Source of the DNA: Streptococcus sp. VT 162
GTDB taxonomy: Bacteria; Bacillota; Bacilli; Lactobacillales; Streptococcaceae
Assembly: GCA_000688775.2 (NCBI GenBank)
Contig: CP007628.2
Coordinates: forward strand, 620,001-684,000
DNA length: 64,000 nt
Direction of reading: 5' to 3'
Position numbers and translations under genes: made by a program. Shown here piece by piece: positions 26,995 to 35,405 of this stretch. The notes beneath the pieces are model-generated. The model was given only the letters and a program-made list of their open reading frames with translations, searched no databases and was not told the DNA's origin. Numbering within the stretch: the first letter of the stretch is position 1; every line of letters starts with the position of its first letter.

Positions 26995-27876
26995 ATGAAA
27001 AAATCAAAAAAAATTTTAGTAACCAGCTTAGCAACTGCAACACTGGGACTTATTGCATTATCAGATACAACTGGAGACTTTCCTTTTTCGGCTCAGCATG
27101 TTTCTGCTCAAGAAAAGGATGCATCTAAAAATGGTAAGGTTGTAAAAGAGAATACAACTTCGGCGTCAAATCAAGCTGAGAAATCAAAAACACCAGCGCA
27201 AAATCCTGCTGAGAAACCAAAAACACCAGCGCAAAATTCTGCTGAGAAACCGAAAACACCAGCACAAAAACCTGCTGAGAAACCAAAAACACCAGCACAA
27301 AAACCTGCTGAGAAACCGAAAACACCAGCTCAAAAACCTGCTGAGAAACCTAAAAATACAAGTCCTAAAGAGGATAAGTCCAAATCTACAGCTCAGTCTG
27401 GTTGGGTAGGCTCATCGTACTATGAAAATGGTACTAAAGTTACTAATAAGTGGATTTTTGATAAAAAAGCTAATTCTTATTTCTATCTAAATGCTTCGGG
27501 AAACTATGTCCAAAATGCTTGGGTAGGCAATTACTATCTTAAATCAGATGGTAAAATGGCTAAGAGTGAATGGATTTATGATAAAAACTATGGTTCATAT
27601 TATTATCTAACCGCAGAAGGTAGCTACGCTCGAAACGCATGGGTAGGTAATTACTATCTTAAATCAGACGGGAAAAGAGCTAAAAATGAATGGTTTTATG
27701 ACAATAACTATGGGTCATACTATTATTTAACAGGAGAAGGTAGCTACGCTCGCAACACATGGGTAGGCAATTACTATCTTAAATCAGATGGTAAGATGGC
27801 TAAAGCTGAGTGGATTTATGACAAAAACTATGGATCCTATTATTATCTAACAGCAGAAGGAAAAATCAGATGGTAA
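26995..27876 (+). CDS. cbpL: choline-binding protein CbpL-like, N-terminal part (frame disrupted)
   Basis: Signal peptide (MKKSKKILVTSLATATLGLI..., cut near VSAQ), then six tandem 11-residue Lys/Pro repeats (AEKPKTPAQKP type, about residues 58-124), then choline-binding repeats (GWVGSSYYENGTKVTNKW, NAWVGNYYLKSDGKMAK...) of 40 residues. The ATG at 26995 has a proper ribosome-binding site. The frame ends in TGA-free TAA at 27874 after GKIRW, because the fourth 120-bp repeat is 38 bp short at about 27861. The reading frame continues in the next entry, and the whole gene would run to 28346. It sits between pabB and gki like pneumococcal cbpL, but the Excalibur calcium-binding domain known from CbpL is not seen. 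Confidence 0.82.
   Translation: MKKSKKILVTSLATATLGLIALSDTTGDFPFSAQHVSAQEKDASKNGKVVKENTTSASNQAEKSKTPAQNPAEKPKTPAQNSAEKPKTPAQKPAEKPKTPAQKPAEKPKTPAQKPAEKPKNTSPKEDKSKSTAQSGWVGSSYYENGTKVTNKWIFDKKANSYFYLNASGNYVQNAWVGNYYLKSDGKMAKSEWIYDKNYGSYYYLTAEGSYARNAWVGNYYLKSDGKRAKNEWFYDNNYGSYYYLTGEGSYARNTWVGNYYLKSDGKMAKAEWIYDKNYGSYYYLTAEGKIRW
27169..27360 (+). repeat. 33-bp tandem repeats encoding Lys/Pro-rich spacer
   Basis: About six units of 33 bp, each encoding a variant of AEKPKTPAQKP, in the cbpL-like gene. Such Pro-rich spans act as wall spacers in PspA and other pneumococcal surface proteins. Confidence 0.85.
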
Positions 27877-27877
27877 G

Positions 27878-28288
27878 ATGGCCAAGAATGAATGGGTAGA
27901 TGGTGGCCGTTATTATGTTGAATCAGACGGTAAAATGGCTAAGGACAAATGGGTAGATGGTGGCCGTTACTATGTAGGATACGATGGTGTGTGGCAACCA
28001 AAACCAGCAGCCGGGAATCCATACTCAGCAGCTTTAAAGAGAGCACAAGGTTATAATGAGATTCATTTGTCAAAAAAAAGAATTTATGAGATGTTAATTT
28101 TTGAAGGTTTTAATAGTGACACTGCACAATATGCTATCAATCATTTGCAAGCAGACTATAAGGAGAATGCCTTAGCTAAAGCAAGAGAATACCGAAAATA
28201 CAGCAATCTCTCAAAAACAAAAATTTATGACTGGCTAACTTCTCCTAGTATTGACAAATTTACCAAAGAAGAAGCTAACTTCTCCTAG
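27878..28288 (+). CDS. cbpL: CbpL-like protein, C-terminal part with two Ltp repeats (frame disrupted)
   Basis: Continuation of the choline-binding protein in the +1 frame. It begins with further choline-binding units (WVDGGRYYVESDGKMAKDKW...), then PKPAAGNPYSAALKRAQGYNEIH starts a region, described here by position (about residues 46-136), holding two Ltp-type repeats: SKKRIYEMLIFEGFNSDTAQ and SKTKIYDWLTSPSIDKFTKE. This family (PF07553) includes Ltp of S. thermophilus phage TP-J34, which blocks phage DNA entry. The stop at 28288 is caused by a 40-bp tandem duplication at 28234-28315; removing one unit gives the tail ANYAIQHLGD and a stop at 28344-28346, completing the second repeat. Its listed start is not a true start. 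Confidence 0.78.
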   Translation: MAKNEWVDGGRYYVESDGKMAKDKWVDGGRYYVGYDGVWQPKPAAGNPYSAALKRAQGYNEIHLSKKRIYEMLIFEGFNSDTAQYAINHLQADYKENALAKAREYRKYSNLSKTKIYDWLTSPSIDKFTKEEANFS

Positions 28289-28315
28289 TATTGACAAATT
28301 TACCAAAGAAGAAGC
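28234..28315. repeat. tandem duplication C, period 40 bp, breaks cbpL
   Basis: Bases 28234-28275 are repeated exactly at 28274-28315 (42 bp match, offset 40). The extra unit shifts the frame by one and truncates the second Ltp repeat. Confidence 0.97.
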
Positions 28316-28405
28316 GAACTACGCCATTCAACATTTGGGTGACTAATTTTTACAAATAGTGAAGCAAATGAGATGTTTTAATATTGGTTTTTAACACGCA
28401 AACCT

Positions 28406-28453
28406 TTGCATAAAGTTGACGATTTTGTTATACTATATCTGTAAGCATTTTCA
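28406..28453 (+). promoter_or_regulatory. gki promoter with CcpA (cre) site over the start
   Basis: TTGCAT (28406-28411), 17 bp, TATACT (28429-28434). TGTAAGCATTTTCA at 28440-28453 matches 13 of 14 positions of the cre consensus TGWAANCGNTNWCA and covers the predicted start site (about 28441), a repressing position. Confidence 0.6.
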
Positions 28454-28471
28454 GTTTAAAAGGAGAAGACG

Positions 28472-29431
28472 ATGAGTCAAAAGATTATTGGGATTGACCT
28501 TGGTGGGACATCTGTTAAGTTCGCAATTTTAACTCAAGAAGGAGAAATCCAAGAAAAATGGTCTATCAAGACCAATATTTTGGACGAAGGAAGCCATATT
28601 GTAGACGATATGATTGAGTCTATTCAGCATCGCTTGGACTTGCTTGGATTGTCTGCTACGGATTTCCGAGGCATTGGAATGGGATCACCTGGTGTGGTTG
28701 ACCGTGAAAAAGGGACTGTTATCGGTGCCTACAACCTCAACTGGAAAACCCTTCAACCAATCAAAGAAAAGATTGAAAAATCCTTGGGGATTCCATTCTT
28801 CATTGATAATGATGCCAACGTAGCTGCTCTTGGTGAGCGCTGGATGGGGGCTGGTGAAAACCAACCAGACGTTGTCTTTATGACACTTGGTACAGGTGTT
28901 GGTGGCGGTATCGTGGCAGAAGGCAAATTGCTTCACGGTGTCGCTGGTGCGGCAGGAGAGCTTGGTCATATCACTGTTGACTTTGACCAACCAATCGCTT
29001 GTACTTGTGGTAAGAAAGGCTGTCTTGAGACAGTTGCTTCTGCAACAGGGATTGTCAACTTGACACGTCGTTATGCAGATGAATACGAAGGCGATGCGGC
29101 CTTGAAACGCTTGATCGACGACGGTGAAGAAGTAACTGCTAAAACTGTCTTTGACCTTGCAAAAGAAGGGGACGACCTTGCCTTGATCGTTTATCGTAAC
29201 TTCTCACGTTACTTGGGAATCGCGTGTGCCAACATCGGCTCCATCCTCAACCCATCAACGATTGTTATCGGTGGTGGGGTGTCAGCTGCGGGAGAATTCC
29301 TTCTCCAAGGCGTGCAAAAGGTTTATGATGAAAATACCTTCCCACAAGTACGCACATCAACTAAATTAGCTCTCGCAACTCTAGGAAATGACGCTGGAGT
29401 TATCGGAGCAGCATCACTTGTATTGCAATAA
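28472..29431 (+). CDS. gki: glucokinase, ROK family
   Basis: 319-residue ROK-family kinase that phosphorylates glucose to glucose 6-phosphate with ATP. Seen: the N-terminal phosphate motif GIDLGGTSVKFAI, DNDANVAALGE with the catalytic Asp (about residue 113), GTGVGGGIV, GELGH and the ROK zinc-binding signature CTCGKKGCLE. AAAGGAGAAG precedes the ATG. A predicted cre site over the promoter would put it under CcpA control. Confidence 0.96.
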   Translation: MSQKIIGIDLGGTSVKFAILTQEGEIQEKWSIKTNILDEGSHIVDDMIESIQHRLDLLGLSATDFRGIGMGSPGVVDREKGTVIGAYNLNWKTLQPIKEKIEKSLGIPFFIDNDANVAALGERWMGAGENQPDVVFMTLGTGVGGGIVAEGKLLHGVAGAAGELGHITVDFDQPIACTCGKKGCLETVASATGIVNLTRRYADEYEGDAALKRLIDDGEEVTAKTVFDLAKEGDDLALIVYRNFSRYLGIACANIGSILNPSTIVIGGGVSAAGEFLLQGVQKVYDENTFPQVRTSTKLALATLGNDAGVIGAASLVLQ

Positions 29432-29437
29432 GATCAT

Positions 29438-29490
29438 AAAAGGAGAAAAACACTACTTTAAAGCCAGTGATTTTCCTCCTTTCTTTTTTT
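29438..29490 (+). terminator. terminator after gki
   Basis: AAAGGAGAAAA pairs with TTTTCCTCCTTT (one bulge) across a loop of about 20 nt, ending in a T7 run. Confidence 0.6.
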
Positions 29491-29529
29491 ATGCTATACT
29501 AGTTAGGACAATAAATGAGGTGAGAGTAA

Positions 29530-30369
29530 ATGACAAAAGCAGATACGATTTTTAAAGAAAATATTGAACGAATCCTCAAAGACGGTGTCTTTTCTGAGCA
29601 GGCTCGTCCCAAGTACAAGGATGGGACAGTTGCTAATTCCAAGTACGTAACGGGTGCCTTTGCGGAGTATGATTTGTCTAAGGGGGAATTCCCCATCACA
29701 ACCTTGCGTCCCATTGCGATCAAATCTGCCATCAAGGAAGTGCTCTGGATTTACCAAGATCAGTCTAATAGCCTAGATGTTCTCAATGATAAGTACAATG
29801 TTCACTACTGGAATGACTGGGAAGTGGGAGATACGGGAACCATCGGTGAACGCTATGGGGCGGTCGTTAAGAAACACGACATCATTAACAAGATTCTCAA
29901 GCAGTTGGAAGCCAATCCTTGGAATCGTCGCAATATCATCTCGCTCTGGGATTATGAGGCTTTTGAGGCAACAGACGGCCTCCTTCCATGCGCCTTTCAG
30001 ACCATGTTTGATGTCCGTCGAGTAGATGGGGAAATCTATCTGGATGCGACCTTGACCCAGCGTTCGAATGATATGTTGGTGGCCCACCATATCAATGCCA
30101 TGCAGTATGTGGCTTTACAGATGATGATTGCTAAGCATTTTGGATGGAAGGTTGGGAAGTTTTTCTATTTTATCAACAACCTCCATATCTATGATAATCA
30201 GTTTGAACAAGCTCAGGAATTGCTCCGTCGTGAGCCGTCAAACTGCCAACCACGCTTGATTTTAAATGTTCCTGATGGGACCAATTTCTTTGATATCAAA
30301 GCGGAGGACTTTGAGTTGGTTGACTATAATCCGGTTAAGCCACAGCTGAAGTTTGATTTGGCTATTTAA
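29530..30369 (+). CDS. thyA: thymidylate synthase
   Basis: 279-residue ThyA. It methylates dUMP to dTMP using methylenetetrahydrofolate, which becomes dihydrofolate. The catalytic Cys lies in the [12 protein letters not shown] segment (about residue 158); the phosphate-binding Arg pair is in [30 protein letters not shown] and [14 protein letters not shown] complete the folate and dUMP sites. GAGGTGAG precedes the ATG. A bidirectional terminator separates it from the convergent DUF3042 gene. Confidence 0.97.
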   Translation: MTKADTIFKENIERILKDGVFSEQARPKYKDGTVANSKYVTGAFAEYDLSKGEFPITTLRPIAIKSAIKEVLWIYQDQSNSLDVLNDKYNVHYWNDWEVGDTGTIGERYGAVVKKHDIINKILKQLEANPWNRRNIISLWDYEAFEATDGLLPCAFQTMFDVRRVDGEIYLDATLTQRSNDMLVAHHINAMQYVALQMMIAKHFGWKVGKFFYFINNLHIYDNQFEQAQELLRREPSNCQPRLILNVPDGTNFFDIKAEDFELVDYNPVKPQLKFDLAI

Positions 30370-30376
30370 TAACATA

Positions 30377-30406
30377 AAAAGAAGTTGAGATTTCTCAACT
30401 TCTTTT
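30377..30406. terminator. bidirectional terminator between thyA and the DUF3042 gene
   Basis: Perfect 13-bp stem (30377-30389 with 30394-30406), A-rich on the left and T-rich on the right, so it can end both convergent messages. Confidence 0.85.
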
Positions 30407-30411
30407 GTTGC

Positions 30412-30582
30412 TTAATGTGATACGCGACGGCGAGCCGCTTTTTTACGGTTTTCTTCGATGAAAGCTGCTTTTTGCTCTTCTGGCTCAATCACTTTCTTTT
30501 TAATTGCGTACACTGCACCTGCAACGGCAGCGACAGTTCCTGCGACACCTGTTACAAGACCTTTAGCGAATCCTTTAGCCAT
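30412..30582 (-). CDS. DUF3042 family small protein
   Basis: 56-residue protein on the reverse strand. It has one glycine/alanine-rich hydrophobic segment (KGLVTGVAGTVAAVAGAVYA, about residues 8-27), then a basic and acidic helix ending ARRRVSH. The start is the ATG at 30582 with GGAGGA upstream on that strand; the open frame continues upstream to 30885 but that part has no coding character. DUF3042 proteins are common in streptococci and lactobacilli. They are probably small membrane-associated proteins and have no known function. The gene faces thyA and shares an upstream region with miaA. Confidence 0.85.
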   Translation of the reverse strand: MAKGFAKGLVTGVAGTVAAVAGAVYAIKKKVIEPEEQKAAFIEENRKKAARRRVSH

Positions 30583-30702
30583 GAGTCTTCCTCCTTTATC
30601 TTCCCGATCAGCCAGGCTCCTTAAGTGGTAGCATTTTTCTGACTGACCTTTTTGTGATATAATAATAGTAACGAAAAAATGGAAATTTTTCAAGGAAAAA
30701 AG

Positions 30703-31587
30703 ATGAAAACAAAAATAATTGTGATTGTTGGACCGACTGCTGTTGGGAAGACAGCCCTTGCTATCGAAGTGGCCAAGCTCTTTGATGGAGAGGTGGTCAG
30801 TGGTGACAGTCAGCAAGTATACAGAGGGTTGGATATTGGGACGGCCAAGGTTAGCCCAGAGGAGCAAGTAGCTGTTCCTCATCATTTGATTGATGTCAGA
30901 GAGGTGACCGAGTCTTACTCGGCTTTTGATTTTGTTTCAGAAGCTAAGAAGGCCATTGAGGATATTCAAAACCGTGGCAAGCTAGCCATTATCGCTGGAG
31001 GCACAGGCCTTTATATCCAGAGCTTGCTTGAAGGCTATCATCTAGGTGGGGAAACACCTCATGAGGAGATATTAGCCTATCGAGCTAGTTTAGAGCCTTT
31101 ATCAGATGAAGAATTAGCCAATCTTGTGGAGCAAGCAGGCCTTGAAATTCCCCAGTTTAACCGTCGTCGTGCCATGCGTGCCTTGGAAATTGTCCATTTT
31201 GGTCAGGATTTGGAAAATCAGGAAAGTCCTTATGAACCTTTGATTATCTGCTTGGATGATGAACGCAGTCAGCTTTATGAACGGATTAACCATCGTGTGG
31301 ATTTGATGTTTGAGGCTGGATTATTGGATGAAGCCAAGTGGCTCTTTGAGCATTATCCAGATGTACCAGCAGCCAAAGGCATTGGCTACAAGGAACTTTT
31401 TCCTTATTTCCGTGGGGAGCAAACTCTTGAGGAAGCCAGCGATAGTCTCAAACAGGCGACTCGCCGTTTTGCTAAGCGTCAGTTGACCTGGTTCCGTAAT
31501 CGCATGCAGGTCACCTTTTATCAGATAGGAGAGCCTGGTGTGCAAGACCGTATTTTAAGCCAGATAGAGGAGTTTTTAGATGATTGA
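30703..31587 (+). CDS. miaA: tRNA dimethylallyltransferase
   Basis: 294-residue MiaA. It transfers dimethylallyl from DMAPP to N6 of A37 in tRNAs that read UNN codons. Seen: Walker A ([12 protein letters not shown], about residues 9-20), [23 protein letters not shown] and [10 protein letters not shown], plus the C-terminal [12 protein letters not shown] tRNA-binding motif. The ATG at 30703 (AAGGAA upstream) gives the usual length; the longer frame from 30679 is not needed. A possible -10 (TATAAT) lies near 30657. It overlaps hflX by 8 nt in a long operon. Confidence 0.96.
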   Translation: MKTKIIVIVGPTAVGKTALAIEVAKLFDGEVVSGDSQQVYRGLDIGTAKVSPEEQVAVPHHLIDVREVTESYSAFDFVSEAKKAIEDIQNRGKLAIIAGGTGLYIQSLLEGYHLGGETPHEEILAYRASLEPLSDEELANLVEQAGLEIPQFNRRRAMRALEIVHFGQDLENQESPYEPLIICLDDERSQLYERINHRVDLMFEAGLLDEAKWLFEHYPDVPAAKGIGYKELFPYFRGEQTLEEASDSLKQATRRFAKRQLTWFRNRMQVTFYQIGEPGVQDRILSQIEEFLDD

Positions 31588-32818
31588 AACGGAGAAAAAA
31601 GAGGAACGGGTCCTGCTCATTGGTGTTGAACTGCAGGGTATGGATAATTTCGACCTCTCCATGGAAGAGTTGGCCAGTCTGGCTAAGACAGCTGGGGCAG
31701 TCGTAGTAGATAGCTACAGGCAAAAACGGGAAAAGTATGACTCCAAGACCTTCGTTGGTTCTGGTAAGTTGGAAGAGATTGCGCGGATGGTTGATGCAGA
31801 AGAAATTACTACTGTCATCGTCAATAATCGCTTGACTCCACGGCAAAATGTCAATTTAGAAGAAGTTCTCGGTGTCAAGGTCATTGACCGTATGCAGTTG
31901 ATTCTGGATATCTTTGCCATGCGGGCTCGAAGCCATGAAGGAAAACTCCAAGTTCATTTGGCTCAGCTCAAGTATCTCTTGCCCCGCTTGGTTGGTCAGG
32001 GGATTATGCTCAGCCGTCAGGCAGGGGGAATTGGTTCCCGTGGACCTGGTGAAAGTCAGCTGGAACTGAACCGTCGTAGTGTTCGTAATCAAATCACAGA
32101 TATCGAGCGCCAGCTCAAGGTGGTTGAGAAAAATCGGGCGACAGTCAGAGAAAAACGCTTGGAGTCAAGCACCTTTAAGATTGGTTTGATTGGCTACACC
32201 AATGCTGGGAAATCAACCATCATGAACACCTTGACCAGTAAGACCCAGTATGAAGCAGACGAGCTCTTTGCGACTCTGGATGCGACGACAAAGAGTATCC
32301 ATTTGGGAGGTAATCTACAGGTGACTTTAACTGATACGGTTGGCTTTATCCAAGATTTGCCAACTGAATTGGTGTCCAGTTTCAAGTCAACCTTGGAAGA
32401 AAGTAAGCATGTAGACCTTCTGGTTCATGTCATCGATGCCAGCAATCCTTACCACGAGGAACATGAAAAAACAGTCCTGTCCATCATGAAAGACCTGGAC
32501 ATGGAGGATATTCCTCGCCTGACCCTTTATAATAAAGCGGATTTGGTGGAGGATTTCATGCCTACCCAAACGCCGTATGCCCTCATTTCTGCCAAGTCTG
32601 AAGATAGTCGTGAGCAGTTGCAGGCTTTGTTTTTAGAGAAAATCAAGGAGATTTTTGAAGTCTTTACTCTGCGCGTGCCCTTTTCTAAGTCTTACAAGAT
32701 TCATGATTTAGAAAATGTAGCGATTCTGGAAGAGCGCGACTATCAAGATGACGGTGAAGTCATTACAGGCTACATTTCTGAGAAAAATAAATGGAGATTA
32801 GAGGAATTTTATGACTGA
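31580..32818 (+). CDS. hflX: ribosome-associated GTPase HflX
   Basis: 412-residue GTPase. HflX binds the 50S subunit and splits stalled 70S ribosomes after heat or antibiotic stress. The N-terminal domain contains the glycine-rich [17 protein letters not shown] segment; the G domain follows with G1 GYTNAGKST (about residue 209), the DTVGF G3 motif and NKADLV as G4. It overlaps miaA by 8 nt and the next gene by 8 nt, so translation is coupled along the operon. Confidence 0.95.
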   Translation: MIETEKKEERVLLIGVELQGMDNFDLSMEELASLAKTAGAVVVDSYRQKREKYDSKTFVGSGKLEEIARMVDAEEITTVIVNNRLTPRQNVNLEEVLGVKVIDRMQLILDIFAMRARSHEGKLQVHLAQLKYLLPRLVGQGIMLSRQAGGIGSRGPGESQLELNRRSVRNQITDIERQLKVVEKNRATVREKRLESSTFKIGLIGYTNAGKSTIMNTLTSKTQYEADELFATLDATTKSIHLGGNLQVTLTDTVGFIQDLPTELVSSFKSTLEESKHVDLLVHVIDASNPYHEEHEKTVLSIMKDLDMEDIPRLTLYNKADLVEDFMPTQTPYALISAKSEDSREQLQALFLEKIKEIFEVFTLRVPFSKSYKIHDLENVAILEERDYQDDGEVITGYISEKNKWRLEEFYD

Positions 32819-33434
32819 TATTAAAACTTTGGCTCTAAAGTATGGAGGCTATACAAGTCTGGATAAGATCTATCTGGATCAGCTTCTAGCTGGCAAAGCA
32901 GAGCAGGAGCAGTTAGCTCTCATCACACCTCCTCCGAGTGTAGTCAATGCCTACTTTGCTGAACTCTACCAGAAAAAGAGTCCTGAAGCTGCGACGGATT
33001 ATTTTTCAGAACTCAGTCAGGAACTGAACCTCTACAATGCTGAGCCAAGTTTCACCTTTGAAAATAAGCCTTTTATTCGTCTTAATTTATCTGGCAAATC
33101 TTTTGGATTTTGCTATGAGAGTGAGGGGCTGGGGCGGATTTTCTCTGAAAATGAAGAGGAAATCTCGGATGACTTACTTTTTGAAATTGCGCAAATTTTC
33201 CCCCATCAACTCGTCTTTGAAGAGTCTGGAAAGATTTACATGAAGCCTGTCGGAGATGAGGAAGTTGTTAGTGTGGAGAGTCTCACAGATTTGACTGATT
33301 TGGAAAGCTTGGCGGATGGTCGTAAACGTCTCAAAGGCTACAGTCAAGAGGATTTACTGCAAGAAGCTGTTGCTTTTTCTGGCAGTCGCTATTTCCGATC
33401 GGAAAACCGCACAGCCATGTTATATATTGATTAA
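32811..33434 (+). CDS. conserved hypothetical protein of the miaA-hflX-rnz operon
   Basis: 207 residues, soluble, no signal peptide and no motif that I recognise. It begins [21 protein letters not shown] and has an acidic middle region (residues about 100-160) and a conserved-looking C-terminus ([36 protein letters not shown]). It overlaps hflX by 8 nt and lies 14 bp before rnz, so it is made together with tRNA and ribosome quality-control proteins. I recall that streptococcal copies are sometimes labelled cystathionine beta-lyase; nothing in this sequence supports that. Confidence 0.82.
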   Translation: MTDIKTLALKYGGYTSLDKIYLDQLLAGKAEQEQLALITPPPSVVNAYFAELYQKKSPEAATDYFSELSQELNLYNAEPSFTFENKPFIRLNLSGKSFGFCYESEGLGRIFSENEEEISDDLLFEIAQIFPHQLVFEESGKIYMKPVGDEEVVSVESLTDLTDLESLADGRKRLKGYSQEDLLQEAVAFSGSRYFRSENRTAMLYID

Positions 33435-33448
33435 TTAGAAAGTATCGA

Positions 33449-34378
33449 ATGGATATTCAATTTTTAGGAACAGGGGCTGGTCAGCCCTCTAAAGCCCGCA
33501 ATGTTTCAAGTCTCGCCCTGAAACTCTTGGACGAGATTAACGAAGTCTGGCTTTTTGACTGTGGAGAAGGAACGCAAAATCGTATTCTGGAAACCACGAT
33601 TCGACCACGTAAGGTCAGCAAAATCTTTATCACCCACCTGCATGGAGATCATATCTTTGGCTTGCCAGGATTCCTTTCTAGCCGTGCCTTTCAGGCAAAT
33701 GAGGAGCAGACGGATTTGGACATCTATGGACCGCAAGGAATCAAGTCATTTGTTTTAACCAGCCTTCGTGTGTCAAGCTCTCGTCTGCCTTACCGAATTC
33801 ATTTTCATGAGTTTGAGCAAGATTCTCTAGGGAAAATCCTTGAGACCGATAAATTCACTGTGTATGCAGAGGAGCTGGACCACACTATTTTCTGTGTTGG
33901 CTATCGTGTCATGCAAAAGGACTTAGAAGGTACCTTGGATGCTGAAAGACTTAAGGCTGCTGGTGTTCCATTTGGCCCGCTTTTTGGAAAAATCAAAAAC
34001 GGTCAGGACGTTGTTCTAGAAGACGGAACTGAAATCAAAGCTGCTGACTATATCTCAGCGCCACGTCCAGGTAAGATTATCACCATTCTGGGCGACACCC
34101 GAAAAACCAATGCTAGTGTGCGTCTGGCTGTCAACGCCGATGTCTTGGTTCACGAGTCGACTTATGGCAAAGGAGATGAAAAAATTGCCCGCAACCACGG
34201 TCACTCAACCAATATGCAGGCAGCACAAGTAGCAGCAGAAGCCGGTGCTAAGCGCCTCCTGCTCAATCATATCAGCGCTCGTTTCCTTTCAAAAGATATC
34301 AGCCAGCTCAAGAAAGATGCGGCAACTGTTTTTGAAAATGTCCATGTGGTTAAAGACTTGGAAGAAGTGGAAATTTAG
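33449..34378 (+). CDS. rnz: ribonuclease Z
   Basis: 309-residue metallo-beta-lactamase-fold endonuclease (ElaC/RNase Z). It cuts the 3' trailer from tRNA precursors, particularly those without an encoded CCA. The zinc motif is [12 protein letters not shown] (about residues 63-74), followed by ILGDTRKT with the metal-binding Asp, HESTYG and GHST, and the final NHISARF. It follows miaA and hflX in the same operon. Regular RNase Z length. Confidence 0.96.
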   Translation: MDIQFLGTGAGQPSKARNVSSLALKLLDEINEVWLFDCGEGTQNRILETTIRPRKVSKIFITHLHGDHIFGLPGFLSSRAFQANEEQTDLDIYGPQGIKSFVLTSLRVSSSRLPYRIHFHEFEQDSLGKILETDKFTVYAEELDHTIFCVGYRVMQKDLEGTLDAERLKAAGVPFGPLFGKIKNGQDVVLEDGTEIKAADYISAPRPGKIITILGDTRKTNASVRLAVNADVLVHESTYGKGDEKIARNHGHSTNMQAAQVAAEAGAKRLLLNHISARFLSKDISQLKKDAATVFENVHVVKDLEEVEI

Positions 34379-34398
34379 AAGATTGAGAAAGGATAAGT

Positions 34399-35154
34399 AT
34401 GCGTACTATTCTGATTACCGGAGCAAGCGGTGGCTTAGCCCAAGAAATGGTCAAACTCTTGCCAAATGACCAACTCATCTTGCTAGGTAGAAACAAGGAA
34501 AAACTAGTCCAACTATATGGAAATCATCCTCATGTGGAATTGATTGAAATCGATATTACTGATGACTCAGCCCTAGAAGCTCTGGTAGCTGACCTCTATC
34601 TCCGTTATGGCAAGATTGATGTCTTGATTAACAACGCTGGCTATGGAATTTTTGAAGATTTCGACCAGATTTCTGACAAAGACATTCACCAGATGTTTGA
34701 GGTTAATACCTTTGCTCTGATGAATCTATCTCGTCGTCTTGGAACTTGCATGAAGGAGAGGGGAAAAGGGCATATCATCAATATCATCAGTATGGCAGGT
34801 TTGATAGCGACTAGCAAGTCCAGTCTCTACTCAGCGACAAAGTTTGCGGCTATTGGATTTTCAAATGCGCTGCGCCTCGAACTGATTCCCTACGGTGTCT
34901 ATCTAACGACGGTTAATCCAGGTCCAATCCGCACAGGATTTTTTGACCAGGCTGACCCAGATGGGACCTACCTCAAGTCGGTTGATCGATTTCTCTTAGA
35001 ACCAGATGCAGTGGCTAGAAAGATTGTCAAAATCATAGGAAAAAACAAACGGGAACTCAATCTACCAGTTTTGTTGAACCTAGCCTATAAGTTTTATACC
35101 CTCTTTCCCAAATTAGCCGATAAGTTGGCAGGGGGAATCTTTAATTATAAGTAA
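34399..35154 (+). CDS. short-chain dehydrogenase/reductase
   Basis: 251-residue classical SDR. The NAD(P)-binding turn is TGASGGLAQEM (about residues 7-17), NNAGYG lies near residue 77, and the catalytic Ser and YSATK (Tyr-x-x-x-Lys) are near residues 140-156. The C-terminus has PGPIRTGFFDQ. The substrate is unknown; members of this branch (YqjQ-like) are often annotated as ketoacyl reductases without proof. It is the last gene of the miaA operon, followed by a terminator. Confidence 0.9.
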   Translation: MRTILITGASGGLAQEMVKLLPNDQLILLGRNKEKLVQLYGNHPHVELIEIDITDDSALEALVADLYLRYGKIDVLINNAGYGIFEDFDQISDKDIHQMFEVNTFALMNLSRRLGTCMKERGKGHIINIISMAGLIATSKSSLYSATKFAAIGFSNALRLELIPYGVYLTTVNPGPIRTGFFDQADPDGTYLKSVDRFLLEPDAVARKIVKIIGKNKRELNLPVLLNLAYKFYTLFPKLADKLAGGIFNYK

Positions 35155-35185
35155 AAGGAGTTCCTTACAAAAGGAACTTTTTTTA
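35154..35185 (+). terminator. terminator after the SDR gene
   Basis: GGAGTTCC/GGAACT-type stem (about 35157-35164 with 35173-35180), followed by T7. Confidence 0.75.
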
Positions 35186-35308
35186 TAATATTGAACTGAG
35201 TGTCAAAAATTTGTTTGTTTTTGTTCTAAATCTACATTCACTTTTTTTGAGTCTTCTACAAATTTTAGAAAAAACAATCAAAAATATGATTTTTTGTGTT
35301 TAGGGTAT

Positions 35309-35392
35309 TGAAATTTCCTATATTATTTTATAAAATAAGGGTAAAAGGCTATGAAAAAGTAATACGCTTACAAATAAATGGAAGCGGTTACC
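35309..35392 (+). promoter_or_regulatory. bgaA promoter and cre-like site
   Basis: TTGAAA (35309-35314), 17 bp, TAAAAT (35332-35337). Downstream, TGGAAGCGGTTACC at 35379-35392 is a near match to a CcpA cre site and ends 3 nt before AAAGGAGG. Repression by glucose is inferred. Confidence 0.5.
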
Positions 35393-35405
35393 AAAGGAGG
35401 ATTTT

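Noticed and set aside
27169..27360. Regular direct repeats resembling a CRISPR array
   Set aside because: They are 33-bp in-frame coding repeats (AEKPKTPAQKP) with no unique spacers and no cas genes nearby.
30583..30885. N-terminal extension of the DUF3042 protein
   Set aside because: The open frame continues upstream, but it crosses the miaA promoter and start. The ATG at 30582 has a good ribosome-binding site and gives the family length.
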